A stretch of DNA of 34,525 bases from Rubrivivax sp. (GTDB lineage: Bacteria > Pseudomonadota > Gammaproteobacteria > Burkholderiales > Burkholderiaceae_C), in contig JAJTGU010000107.1 of the NCBI GenBank assembly GCA_021297985.1, forward strand, positions 1 to 34,525, given 5' to 3'. Made by a program: the position numbers and the translations under genes. The notes beneath the pieces were generated by a model. That model was not told where the DNA came from, ran no database searches, and saw only the letters and a program-made list of their open reading frames with translations. Positions 16,361 to 24,317 of the stretch are shown piece after piece. Every line of letters starts with the position of its first letter. Position 1 is the first letter of the stretch.

Positions 16361-16498
16361 CCTCAGCCGCCCTTGCCTCGCCAGGCACGGTCGAGCACCA
16401 GCGGTACAGGCCAGCCTTCTGCTGCCTCCGGACTCGCTGCCCGGCGCCCGGCACGGCTCGGCCCCTAAACTGGCGGGCCGCGCAGAGACTGAGCTCGT
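16361..16498 (+). other. Intergenic gap before the CAT-like gene
   Basis: 138 bases without a gene. A TAAACT hexamer at about 16467-16472 (in CCCCTAAACTGG) could be a -10 element roughly 30 bases before the GTG start of the next gene, but no -35 match is visible 17 bases upstream of it. Nothing else is recognisable. Confidence 0.3.
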
Positions 16499-17158
16499 GT
16501 GACTTCCAAGATCGATCTTTCCCGCTGGCCGCGCCGCGCGGCGTTCGACTTCTTCCGGCACTACGAGCGGCCCTGGTTCAGCGTCTGCGCGCGCCTGGAT
16601 GCCGCGGCGCTGAAGGCGGCGCAGGCCGAGCGTGGTGTCGGCAGCTTCTGGCTGGCCTACCACTACGCGGCGATGAAGATCGCCAACGACCAGGAGCCGT
16701 TGCGCCTGCGATTGACGGCCGACGGCGCCGGCGTGCGGGTGCTGCGCCGCGTGCATGCCGGCACCACGGTGCTGCGCGACGACGACAGCTTCGGCATGCT
16801 GACGCTGCACCAGGCCGAGGACTATGCCGCGTACTGCACCCAGGCCGCATCGGCCGTGGCGCGCGCCCGCCAGCCGGACGCGCCCTTCCTGCCGCCGGAC
16901 GCGCTGCCGGCCGACGAAGGACTGATCCACGCGACAACGCTGCCATGGGTCCACTTCACGAGCTTCGACCATGCGCGGCAGCTCGACGTCGACCCCGACG
17001 TCCCCAAGATCGCCTTCGGCCGTGCCGAGCGCGACGGCTCGCGGCTGTGGCTGCCGCTGGCCGTCGAGGTGCACCACGCCCTGGTCGATGGCCTTCATGT
17101 CGGGCGTTATGTGCAGGCGCTGGAAGCGGCGTTTGCAGATCCGCTGGACTGGCTCTGA
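16499..17158 (+). CDS. Chloramphenicol acetyltransferase-like acyltransferase
   Basis: 219-residue member of the trimeric CAT family, exactly the usual length. The catalytic motif is complete: H192-H193-A-L-V-D197-G in VEVHHALVDGLHVGRYV, where the second His is the general base and the Asp is structural. LPWVHFTSFDHARQ corresponds to the PW-x-x-FTSF segment that binds substrate, and DLSRWPRRAAFDFF to the N-terminal W-x-R-x-x-x-F. Classical CATs inactivate chloramphenicol with acetyl-CoA; chromosomal relatives with poorly conserved drug pockets are common in soil and water proteobacteria and their true acceptors are mostly unknown, so resistance should not be assumed. The start is GTG 16499; no strong ribosome-binding site. 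The next gene begins 13 bases after the stop. Confidence 0.85.
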   Translation: MTSKIDLSRWPRRAAFDFFRHYERPWFSVCARLDAAALKAAQAERGVGSFWLAYHYAAMKIANDQEPLRLRLTADGAGVRVLRRVHAGTTVLRDDDSFGMLTLHQAEDYAAYCTQAASAVARARQPDAPFLPPDALPADEGLIHATTLPWVHFTSFDHARQLDVDPDVPKIAFGRAERDGSRLWLPLAVEVHHALVDGLHVGRYVQALEAAFADPLDWL

Positions 17159-17171
17159 AAGGACCCTGGCC

Positions 17172-17861
17172 GTGCCGGCACTCATTGCCCTCGTCGCCAT
17201 CCTGTTCATCGTGCTGCTGGTGGTACTGCATGCCTTGCGCCAGGCCCGGCGCGCGGAGTTCATCCGCCGCGAGCCGCTGCCGATGGGCCTGTACGCCAAG
17301 CTGCGCCAGCGGAGGCCGCACCTGAGCGAGCGCGACTGCCAGCTCGTGGGCCAGGCCTTGCGTCAGTTCTTCATGGCCTGGCACAAGGGCGGGCGGCGGC
17401 CGGTGTCGATGCCCTCGCAGGTGGTGGACGAGCTCTGGCACGAGTTCATCCTGCACACCCGGGCCTACGACGCCTGGTGCCGCGGTGCGTTCGGCCGCTT
17501 CATGCACCACACGCCGGCCGTGGCGCTGTCGGACGACAAGCGCGCCAACGAGGGCCTGCGCCGCTGCTGGTGGCAGTGCTGCCGGGCCGAGAACATCGAC
17601 CCGACGAAGCCGAGCCGGCTGCCGCTGCTGTTTGCCATCGATGCCAAGCTGAACATCGAAGGCGGCTTTCGCTACGCGCCGGACTGCGGCACGATCCGGC
17701 TCGTGGACGGGCGAGGCGGTGACGAGACCTTGGCAACCACCACCGTGGTCGTGCACTGCGCGGGGGACTTCTCCAGCGCCAGCTTCGACGGCGGCACCGA
17801 CGGCTTTGGCGATGGCGGGGGTGGCGACGGTGATGGTGGCGGGGGCGGCTGCGGCGACTGA
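17172..17861 (+). CDS. Membrane-anchored glycine-rich domain-containing protein
   Basis: 229 residues. One N-terminal membrane helix (PALIALVAILFIVLLVVLHAL) is followed by a soluble domain that resembles the glycine-rich domain-containing protein (GRDP) family: PSQVVDELWHEFILHTRAYDAWCRGAFGRFMHHTP carries the W-H-x-x-I-L-x-T-x-x-Y-x-x-x-C and H-x-P pattern. Further on there are paired cysteines (RRCWWQCCRAENID, APDCGTIR, VVHCAG). The C-terminus is Gly/Asp-rich (DGGGGDGDGGGGGCGD), low in complexity. GTG at 17172 is chosen because it opens directly into the membrane helix, with AAAGGA at the end of the upstream gene as ribosome-binding site. Function unknown; close spacing suggests cotranscription with the CAT-like gene. 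It converges with the kinase gene (26-base gap). Confidence 0.75.
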   Translation: MPALIALVAILFIVLLVVLHALRQARRAEFIRREPLPMGLYAKLRQRRPHLSERDCQLVGQALRQFFMAWHKGGRRPVSMPSQVVDELWHEFILHTRAYDAWCRGAFGRFMHHTPAVALSDDKRANEGLRRCWWQCCRAENIDPTKPSRLPLLFAIDAKLNIEGGFRYAPDCGTIRLVDGRGGDETLATTTVVVHCAGDFSSASFDGGTDGFGDGGGGDGDGGGGGCGD

Positions 17862-17887
17862 TCGCCCGCCAGGCCCGCCGCAGCGGC

Positions 17888-19684
17888 TCAGGCGCCGCGC
17901 ACGCCGAGCTTGAACGCGATCATCGCCCGCAGCTTGTTGGGCAGCACCGGCTTGATCAGCAGGTGGAAATCCTGCGACAAGGCCTCGTCTTCATGGCCGC
18001 CGAGGCTCGAGCCGGTGATGACGATCGCCGGCAGCTTCTCGCCCGGCCATTGCGCGCGCAGTGCCTTCAACGCATCGATGCCGGTCCTGCCCTGCGGCAG
18101 CCGGTAGTCGACCAGCAGCAGGTCGGGCCGGCGGCTTGGGCCGGCGGCGACCCAGTCCTCTACCGCTGCCACGGTGTCGAACGACACGACATCGGCACCC
18201 CAGGCCTGGAGCAGCACGACCAGGCCGTCACGGACCGCGGCTTCGTCCTCGACGACGACGATTGACCGGTTTTCCAGCGTCAGGCCGATCGCCGACTTGG
18301 CCCGGGCACCGCCGAGCGGGGACTCGCCGATGGCGCTGCGCGGCAGCCGCCCGGTCGGCAACTCGAGCGTGAAGACGGTGCCATGCCCCGGCCGCGAGCG
18401 CACCGTCAGAGTCGCCTCCATCAGGGCAGCCAGCCGCTTGACGATGGCCAGTCCCAGCCCGAGGCCCTTGCGCTGGTGCGGCTCGAGCGGGCGGTTGCTC
18501 TGCACCTGGTAGAACTCGTCGAAGATCTTCGGCAGCGCCGCCTCGGAGATGCCGATGCCGCTGTCGACGACCTGCAGGATCAGCCGGCCATTGCGCGGCC
18601 GGCAGGCCACCAGCACGCCACCGTCGTCGCTGTAGCGGATCGCGTTGCTGACCAGGTTGCGCAGGATGCGCTCAACCAGCATCGGGTCGGCCATCGCGAC
18701 CCGATGCTCGCCGTGGAACGACAGCGCCAGTCCCTTCTCGAACGCCGTCGGCTCGAAGTGCAGGCGCAGCCGGGCGAACATCTCCTTCATGCGCACCGGC
18801 TCGGGATTGACGTCCACCGCGCCGGTGTCGATCCGGGTGATGTCGAGCAACTCGCCGAACAGGCCCTCGAGCGCGTCGACGCTCTCGTTGATGCTGTTGA
18901 CCAGCGACGAGACCTCGGGGTCGCGGCTGCGCTGGCGCAGGGCTTCGGCAAACAGGCCCATCGCATGCAGCGGCTGACGCAGGTCGTGGCTGGCGGCAGC
19001 GAAGAACTGGGTCTTGGCGCGGCTGGCGGCCTCTGCCGCCTGGCGCGCTGCATCGGCCGCCGCGTGTTCGACACGCAGCCGGACGGCCAGCTCATCGGTG
19101 CGGCGCTTCAGGCGCAGCGCCTGGCCGAGCGCACTGCCGTAGGTGCGGGCCATCAGCACCGTGATGCAGAACAGCAGGGTCAGGATGACCGCCAGCTGCA
19201 GGTGATAAGGCTGGCTGGCGTCGCTGGCGACTCGCACGATGGTCGGCGTCAGCACGATGCCGATGAAACCCAGGAACACCCGCGGCTGCGAGGCCAGCAA
19301 CTGCACCGATCCCAGGCAGTAGGTGTAGACGATGAGCAGCAGCGACAGCAGGTGGTAGGCGCTGCCCAGTCCCCAGAACAGCCACACCGCGCTGGCCAGC
19401 AGCGTGCCCTGGGCCAGCACCAGGGCGCGCCAGCTGCTGCGCCAGCCGCGCAGGGTCTTGTCGTCGGCGTCGTGCTGGGTGCGGTAGCGCAGGTAATGCG
19501 CCAGGCGAAGCAGCCACAGCAGCACCCCCACAGCCAGCCAACCCAGCCAGACCGAGCCCGGCGCCAGCGGCGCAAACGCGATCGAGATCAGCAACAGCCC
19601 GATGGCGTTGCCGGTCAGGGTGGCCGGGGTCTGCTGGTAGAGCGCGCGAAGGTGATCGACGTTGTCGTCGGCGTCGGTGTCCAT
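17888..19684 (-). CDS. Hybrid sensor histidine kinase with C-terminal receiver
   Basis: 598-residue inner-membrane kinase. About six membrane helices fill residues 25-180 with little periplasmic sequence, so the stimulus is probably sensed within the membrane or cytoplasm. A short coiled linker leads to the HisKA domain with phospho-accepting H233 in AAASHDLRQPLHAM, then the ATPase domain with N box LRNLVSNAIRYS, G1 VVDSGIGIS and G2 KGLGLGLAIVKRL. The C-terminal receiver (about 474-598) has acceptor D526 in LLLVDYRLPQGRTG and the conserved Lys in LLIKPVLPNKL. This architecture with the SHDLRQPLHA H-box is typical of hybrid kinases in Burkholderiales. It starts 4 bases after the stop of the LuxR-type regulator, its likely partner. 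ATG 19684 is favoured over an upstream in-frame codon that would overlap that gene. Confidence 0.92.
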   Translation of the reverse strand: MDTDADDNVDHLRALYQQTPATLTGNAIGLLLISIAFAPLAPGSVWLGWLAVGVLLWLLRLAHYLRYRTQHDADDKTLRGWRSSWRALVLAQGTLLASAVWLFWGLGSAYHLLSLLLIVYTYCLGSVQLLASQPRVFLGFIGIVLTPTIVRVASDASQPYHLQLAVILTLLFCITVLMARTYGSALGQALRLKRRTDELAVRLRVEHAAADAARQAAEAASRAKTQFFAAASHDLRQPLHAMGLFAEALRQRSRDPEVSSLVNSINESVDALEGLFGELLDITRIDTGAVDVNPEPVRMKEMFARLRLHFEPTAFEKGLALSFHGEHRVAMADPMLVERILRNLVSNAIRYSDDGGVLVACRPRNGRLILQVVDSGIGISEAALPKIFDEFYQVQSNRPLEPHQRKGLGLGLAIVKRLAALMEATLTVRSRPGHGTVFTLELPTGRLPRSAIGESPLGGARAKSAIGLTLENRSIVVVEDEAAVRDGLVVLLQAWGADVVSFDTVAAVEDWVAAGPSRRPDLLLVDYRLPQGRTGIDALKALRAQWPGEKLPAIVITGSSLGGHEDEALSQDFHLLIKPVLPNKLRAMIAFKLGVRGA

Positions 19685-19688
19685 CGCC

Positions 19689-20489
19689 TCAACGCACCGG
19701 CGGGCGGGGCCCGAACCAGCCACCCTGACCCTGCGTCATCTGGCTCACCGCGAGCACCGCCTGGGTGCGGGTGGCGACCCCCAGCGCACGCAGCACCGCG
19801 GCGACGTGATCCTTCACGGTCTCGACCGACAGGTTGAGCTCGCGTGCGATCAGCTTGTTGGGCAGGCCCTTGAGCAGCAGGCCCAGGACCTCGGTCTGGC
19901 GGGGCGTCAGGCCCACGTCGTCGATCGACGGCAGCTTCTGCGCCGGGTCGGGCCGCGCATGCGCGCCCAGCGGTGCAAAGGCACCCGGCGTGGTGTCGCC
20001 TCCCATCCCGCCACCGGGCAGCGTCGGGTGCATCACGCCGGGGATGGTGTCGCCACTGTCCATCGCCGTCGTCAGCGGGCGGCCGAACGCCAGGCCCAGC
20101 ATCGACGGCGGCACGTACATCGCACCGGCCATCACCATGCGCAGCGCCTCGTGCAATTCGGCATGTGAGCTGCTCTTGGGCACGAAGCCCATCGCTCCGG
20201 TGTCGATGGCCCGGATCACGTCGGAGGATCGTTCGCTGGCCGACACCACCACCACCGGCACGGCCGGCCAGGTGCTGCGGAACTCGGCCAGGATCTCGAA
20301 TCCGTCGTCGTCGCCGAGCGAGAGGTCGAGCAGCACGAGGTCGAGGTCCGGGTCCTCGCGCAGGACGGCTCGCGCCGCGGCGGCCGACTGCACGCCCTGG
20401 ACCACGATGTTCTCGCCGACGCTGCGGATGACCGTCTGCAAGGCCGTCAGGATCAGCGGGTGGTCATCGACCAGCAGCACCTTCATCAT
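19689..20489 (-). CDS. LuxR/NarL-family response regulator
   Basis: 266-residue transcription regulator. The receiver domain (about 1-125) has acidic residues D8 and D9, phospho-acceptor D55 in LVLLDLSLGDDDGFE, S/T in VVVSAS and K in GFVPKSSS. The LuxR helix-turn-helix (about 196-250) reads LTPRQTEVLGLLLKGLPNKLIARELNLSVETVKDHVAAVLRALGV. The linker between them is unusually long, about 70 residues, and Gly/Pro/Thr-rich (TIPGVMHPTLPGGGMGGDTTPG); NarL-type regulators are normally 205-225 residues. The start is one of two adjacent ATG codons (20489 or 20486) behind AAAGGGG. It is upstream of and nearly abuts the hybrid kinase gene, suggesting a phosphorelay in which the kinase's own receiver modulates the signal. 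Confidence 0.92.
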   Translation of the reverse strand: MMKVLLVDDHPLILTALQTVIRSVGENIVVQGVQSAAAARAVLREDPDLDLVLLDLSLGDDDGFEILAEFRSTWPAVPVVVVSASERSSDVIRAIDTGAMGFVPKSSSHAELHEALRMVMAGAMYVPPSMLGLAFGRPLTTAMDSGDTIPGVMHPTLPGGGMGGDTTPGAFAPLGAHARPDPAQKLPSIDDVGLTPRQTEVLGLLLKGLPNKLIARELNLSVETVKDHVAAVLRALGVATRTQAVLAVSQMTQGQGGWFGPRPPVR

Positions 20490-20533
20490 TGCGGGGCCCC
20501 TTTGGCTTGTCTGATTGCGGATCGTCGAGTCGC

Positions 20534-21007
20534 TCAGGCGTGACGCCGCGTCACCATCTCGGCGACGCACGCCGGCTTGGCCACGCCTTCGATCTCGACC
20601 GTGGCCAGCACGACCAGTTGCACACTGCCGTCGGCCAGGGTCTCGAATTCGCTCAGCGTGAAGTGCGCCCGCACCCGGCTGCCGACCCTGACCGGGTGCG
20701 GAAAGCGAAGCTTGTTCAAGCCGTAGTTGATGCCCATCGCGACGTCGTCGATGACAAAGGCCTGGTCGGCCAGCATCGGCAGCAGCGACAGCGTCAGGTA
20801 GCCGTGTGCGATCGTGGCGCCAAACGGCCCGGCCGCTGCTCGCGTGGCATCGACGTGGATCCACTGATGGTCGCCGGTGGCCTCGGCGAAGGCATCGATG
20901 CGTTGCTGGTCGATCCCCAGCCAGGGGCTGGTGCCCAGGGGCTGGCCGACCTGGCCGGCCAGATCGGCCAGCCGGGGGTGGTGGATTCGGGAGGTCGAGG
21001 GGCTCAT
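20534..21007 (-). CDS. MaoC-like (R)-specific enoyl-CoA hydratase
   Basis: 157-residue single hot-dog-fold hydratase. The catalytic pair D46 and H51 sits in FAEATGDHQWIHVDATRAAAGPFGATIAHGYLTLSLLP, the complete R-hydratase-2 motif; NYGLNKLRFPHPVRVGSRVRAHFTLSEFE follows as in NodN/PhaJ-type enzymes. It should hydrate trans-2-enoyl-CoA to (R)-3-hydroxyacyl-CoA, a possible supply of PHA precursors, but NodN-like relatives have less certain substrates. ATG at 21007 lies 17 bases after the stop of the ParA gene. The gap of 44 bases to the response regulator gene suggests that ParA, MaoC, regulator and kinase may share a transcript even though their functions look unrelated. Confidence 0.9.
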   Translation of the reverse strand: MSPSTSRIHHPRLADLAGQVGQPLGTSPWLGIDQQRIDAFAEATGDHQWIHVDATRAAAGPFGATIAHGYLTLSLLPMLADQAFVIDDVAMGINYGLNKLRFPHPVRVGSRVRAHFTLSEFETLADGSVQLVVLATVEIEGVAKPACVAEMVTRRHA

Positions 21008-21024
21008 GGGTGCAAGTGCGGGGC

Positions 21025-21642
21025 TTAGCGGTCGATCCAGGTCGCGAGCGCTTCCCATTGTTCAAGGTCACGTTCGACGCGGCTCCGGGCAACGTCGAAG
21101 AGGGTCAGCCCGTGGGCGGCCAGCTGGACGTAGTTCTGGGTGTCGCGCAGCCAGGCCACCACCGGCACCGGCAGGGTGCCCAGGTAGCTGAGCAACTGCT
21201 CCTGGGCCCGGGTGTGTTCACGCACGCGCATGCCCACGAGTCCGAGCTGGACTTCATGTCCGCGGCGGTGGTTGCGCACCTCCCGGATGAAGGCGTCGGT
21301 GGCCTGGATGTCGAACAGGCTGGCCTGCAGCGGGATCAGCATCCGGTCGGCGATCTTCAGCACCGCATCCAGCCGCTTGCCGTGCAGCGCCGCGGGGGTG
21401 TCGAGCACGACGTGGGTGGCACCCTTGGGCGGGCGGACGATGTCGTCGGCGGCCACGTCCCAGCCGAAGATGCGCCGCGCCGCCTTGGGGCGCTGGGCCA
21501 GCCACTGGCGGGTCGAGAGCTGGCGGTCGACGTCGCCCAACATCACGACATGCCCCGCCGCGGCGAGGCAGCCTGCGACGTTGGTCGCCAACGTGCTTTT
21601 GCCGACACCGCCCTTGGGGTTGGCAATCGCGATCACGGGCAT
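21025..21642 (-). CDS. Orphan ParA/MinD-type P-loop ATPase
   Basis: 205-residue ParA-family ATPase. The deviant Walker A box KGGVGKST (N-P-K-G-G-V-G-K-S-T-L at residues 8-18), the switch region GDVDRQLSTRQWL and Walker B-like THVVLDTPAAL are all present. It is of the small type that lacks the N-terminal HTH of plasmid P1 ParA. GGAGGT at about 21649-21654 lies 6 to 7 bases before ATG 21642, which decides this start over the ATG at 21657 whose codons form the Shine-Dalgarno itself. No parB gene or parS-like cluster is near, so it is not the chromosomal parAB locus; such orphans often position a protein cluster or help a flagellar, chemotaxis or carboxysome-like structure (family knowledge). The partner here is unknown. 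Confidence 0.9.
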   Translation of the reverse strand: MPVIAIANPKGGVGKSTLATNVAGCLAAAGHVVMLGDVDRQLSTRQWLAQRPKAARRIFGWDVAADDIVRPPKGATHVVLDTPAALHGKRLDAVLKIADRMLIPLQASLFDIQATDAFIREVRNHRRGHEVQLGLVGMRVREHTRAQEQLLSYLGTLPVPVVAWLRDTQNYVQLAAHGLTLFDVARSRVERDLEQWEALATWIDR

Positions 21643-21708
21643 CGGGGTGACCTCCATTGGCGCTGACCGTGCGCTTCGGCGGCAGGCTGCCGGTGTGTTC
21701 TTGTGGGG

Positions 21709-21714
21709 TATGGT
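21709..21714 (+). promoter_or_regulatory. Candidate -10 element ahead of the KefF/KefC operon
   Basis: TATGGT lies 20 bases before the KefF-like start, in the 92-base gap divergent from parA. The hexamer about 17 bases upstream (CTGCCG-like) is a poor -35, so the call is tentative. Confidence 0.3.
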
Positions 21715-21734
21715 AACGGCAGGATCCCGCGTCC

Positions 21735-22397
21735 ATGACCGAAGCCCCAGGCCAAGACCCCCACCCTTCGTCCGCCGCCGCACCGCCACGGGTGCTGGTG
21801 CTGGTCGCCCACCCGCAGCTCGAACACTCGCACATCACCCGGGCGTTGATCGACGCGCTGCCACCGGTCGCCCCCGAGGATGGCCGCCCGACGCTGGAGG
21901 TCCGCGATCTCTACCGGATGTACCCCGACTACTGGATCGACGTGCCGGCCGAGCAGGAGGCGCTGGCGCGCGCCGACCTCGTCGTCTGGCTGCACCCGAC
22001 CTACTGGTACTCCATGCCGCCGTTGATGAAGCTCTGGCTCGACGAGGTGTTTGCCTTCCGCTGGGCCTACGGGCCGGGCGGCAACGCCCTGCGCGGCAAG
22101 GCGCTGTGGCTGGTCACCTCCACCGGCGGCACGCACGAGGCCTATCGACCGGACGGCCACAACCGCTACTTCTTCGACGCGTTCCTGCACCCGCACGAGC
22201 AGACCGCGGCGCTCACCGGCATGCGCTGGCTGCCGCCACTGGTGCTGCACGGCGCGCACCGCGTGGGCAGCGCCGAGCTGGCGGAACACGCGGCGGTCTT
22301 TGCCAACCGCATCGCCACCTGGCCAGGCTGGCCGGAGCTGGCCGATGCCGAAGAGCCTCCGGTCTGCAGCGTGGCCGACCAGGACCGCCCCGACTGA
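21735..22397 (+). CDS. KefF/KefG-like NAD(P)H oxidoreductase (Kef ancillary subunit)
   Basis: 220-residue flavodoxin-like quinone reductase of the NQO/MdaB/KefF family. The flavin-binding start VLVLVAHPQLEHSHITRALIDAL, DLYRMYPDYWIDVPAEQEAL, the WLHPTYWYSMPPLMKLWLDEVF segment and the FRWAYGPGGNALRGKALWLVTSTGG stretch match KefF and KefG closely. In E. coli these proteins bind the cytoplasmic face of Kef antiporters and are needed for full activity (family knowledge). An N-terminal extension of about 17 residues (MTEAPGQDPHPSSAAAP) is low in complexity; a later start is not available without losing the first strand. The antiporter gene begins 33 bases downstream, the expected pairing. Confidence 0.92.
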   Translation: MTEAPGQDPHPSSAAAPPRVLVLVAHPQLEHSHITRALIDALPPVAPEDGRPTLEVRDLYRMYPDYWIDVPAEQEALARADLVVWLHPTYWYSMPPLMKLWLDEVFAFRWAYGPGGNALRGKALWLVTSTGGTHEAYRPDGHNRYFFDAFLHPHEQTAALTGMRWLPPLVLHGAHRVGSAELAEHAAVFANRIATWPGWPELADAEEPPVCSVADQDRPD

Positions 22398-22430
22398 ACC
22401 TGCCGCCACCGGACACGACAAGGATCCCGC

Positions 22431-24317
22431 ATGGAACATGGCTGGCTGCATTCGAGCCTGATCTACCTGGGTGCCGCCGTGCTGGCCGTGCCGCTGGCGC
22501 GATGGCTGGGCCTGGGCTCGGTCATCGGCTACCTGGCCGCAGGCATCGCCATCGGGCCATGGGGTCTGAAGCTGGTCACCGATGCCGAGACCATTCTTGG
22601 CTTTGCCGAGTTCGGGGTCGTGCTGATGCTGTTCCTGGTCGGACTCGAGCTCGAGCCACGGCGGCTGTGGGCACTGCGGCGGCCGATCTTCGGCTGGGGC
22701 ACGGTGCAACTGGTGGGCAGCACCGCGCTGGTCGCGACCGGGGCCGTGCTGCTGGGTGTGGACTGGCGCCTGGCCACGGTCGCCGGGCTGGCGCTGGCCA
22801 TGTCGTCGACCGCCATCGGCCTGTCGGTGCTGAACGAGCGCAACCTTCTGCCGACCCACGCCGGCCAGAACGTGCTCAGCGTGTCGTTGTTCCAGGACAT
22901 CTCGGCGATCCCCATCCTGGCGCTGCTGCCGCTGCTCGCGGCGGTGCCCGCGCACGCCGAAGGCGGCGCCAGCGCCGGCTGGATCAGCGCCGGCAAGGCC
23001 CTGGTCGCGATCGTCGCCATCGTCTTCGGCGGCCGGCTGCTGCTGCGCCCGGCGCTGCGCTGGATCGCCAAGAGCGGCACGCCGGAGATCTTCACGGCCG
23101 CGTCGCTGCTGCTGGTGGTGGGCACGTCGGCGCTGATGCACGCGGTCGGGCTGTCGATGGCCCTGGGTGCCTTCCTGGCCGGCGTGCTGCTGGCCGAAAG
23201 CGAGTACCGGCGCGAGCTGGAAACCGATCTGGAGCCCTTCAAGGGCCTGCTGCTGGGCCTGTTCTTCATCGCCGTCGGCATGGGCATCGACTTTGCGGTC
23301 GTGCTGGCGCAACCGCTGGTGGTGCTGGCCATCGTGCTCGGCTTCGTGGCCCTCAAGGCGCTGCTGCTGCTGGCGATTGCACGCTGGATGGATGTCGCAC
23401 TGGTGGAGCGGCCGGTGTTCACGATCCTGCTCGCCCAAGGCGGCGAGTTCGGCTTTGTCGTGCTGCAAGGCGCGCTGGCGGTCGGCGCGCTCTCGGCCGG
23501 CCACAGCTCGCTGCTGGTGGCCTGCATCGCGATCTCGATGCTGCTGACGCCGCTGGTGCTTCTGCTGGTCGACCGCTGGGTGGCGCCGCGCCTGGCCCGC
23601 CGCGGGACCGCGAGCGTGGCCGAGATCGCCGCACCCCAGGACGCGCCGATCATCATTGCCGGAGTCGGCCGCTACGGCCAGATCATCGGCCGCCTGATCG
23701 ACGCCGCCGGCCTGTCGGCCACGGTGCTGGACCACAGCGCCGACGCCGTCGAAGGCCTGCGCCGCTTTGGCTGGAAGGCCTTCTACGGTGATGCGACGCG
23801 GCTGGACCTGCTGCGGGTCGCAGGGGCCCACAAGGCGCGGGTCTTCGTGCTCGCGATCGACGACGTCGAGCAGAGCGTCGAGTGCGCCCGCCTGGTACGC
23901 GAGCACTTCCCGCAGCTGACCTTGATTGCCCGCGCCCGCAACGCCGGCCACTACGCCCGGCTGCGCGAGCTGGGTGTGCAGCACATCGAGCGCGAGACCC
24001 TCGACTCGGCACTGATGAGCGGCCGCAGCGTGCTGGAGGCGATGGGCTGGCAGCCGCACGCGGCGCGTTCGCAGGCGCAGCGCTTTCGCCGCCACAGCAT
24101 CGAGTTGCTGGACAGCATGGTGCCGCACATGGCCGACGAGAACCGGCTGATCTCGATCTCGCGCCAGGGTCGCCAGCAACTCGAGGAAACCTGGGCCCGC
24201 GAACGCGAACAGCAACGCGGCGAAACGGAGCGCCGCAGTGGCGGCTGGAATGCCCCGGCCGGGCCGCCGCGGATCGATCCGGACGCACCACCGGGCAACA
24301 CCACCGGAGCCGATTGA
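22431..24317 (+). CDS. kefC: KefC-like glutathione-regulated K+/H+ antiporter
   Basis: 628-residue CPA2-family antiporter. The first 390 residues contain about 12 membrane helices with family features such as GYLAAGIAIGPWGLKLV, GVVLMLFLVGLELEP, the SSTAIGLSVLNERN and VLSVSLFQDISAIPIL segments (Q-D dyad of the ion path) and LGAFLAGVLLAESEYRRELETDLEPFKGLLLGLFFIAVGMGID, the regulatory loop region. From about residue 405 an RCK/TrkA-N domain begins with the nucleotide loop IIIAGVGRYGQIIGRLI and an acidic residue after the second strand (VLDHS). The C-terminus is polar and Arg/Glu-rich. Activity protects against electrophiles by acidifying the cytoplasm (family knowledge). It is preceded by its KefF-like partner and its stop overlaps the next start by one base (TGATG). 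KefB cannot be excluded. Confidence 0.92.
   Translation: MEHGWLHSSLIYLGAAVLAVPLARWLGLGSVIGYLAAGIAIGPWGLKLVTDAETILGFAEFGVVLMLFLVGLELEPRRLWALRRPIFGWGTVQLVGSTALVATGAVLLGVDWRLATVAGLALAMSSTAIGLSVLNERNLLPTHAGQNVLSVSLFQDISAIPILALLPLLAAVPAHAEGGASAGWISAGKALVAIVAIVFGGRLLLRPALRWIAKSGTPEIFTAASLLLVVGTSALMHAVGLSMALGAFLAGVLLAESEYRRELETDLEPFKGLLLGLFFIAVGMGIDFAVVLAQPLVVLAIVLGFVALKALLLLAIARWMDVALVERPVFTILLAQGGEFGFVVLQGALAVGALSAGHSSLLVACIAISMLLTPLVLLLVDRWVAPRLARRGTASVAEIAAPQDAPIIIAGVGRYGQIIGRLIDAAGLSATVLDHSADAVEGLRRFGWKAFYGDATRLDLLRVAGAHKARVFVLAIDDVEQSVECARLVREHFPQLTLIARARNAGHYARLRELGVQHIERETLDSALMSGRSVLEAMGWQPHAARSQAQRFRRHSIELLDSMVPHMADENRLISISRQGRQQLEETWAREREQQRGETERRSGGWNAPAGPPRIDPDAPPGNTTGAD

Noticed and set aside
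16499..17158. Acquired chloramphenicol resistance gene
   Set aside because: No integron, transposase, repeats or composition shift nearby; family membership alone does not prove drug acetylation.
18383..19837. 484-codon plus-strand frame opposite the hybrid kinase
   Set aside because: Composition typical of an antisense shadow; the kinase has complete boxes in order.
21025..21642. Chromosomal or plasmid parAB partition locus
   Set aside because: No parB, no parS-like cluster and no replication gene; only a solitary ParA-type ATPase.
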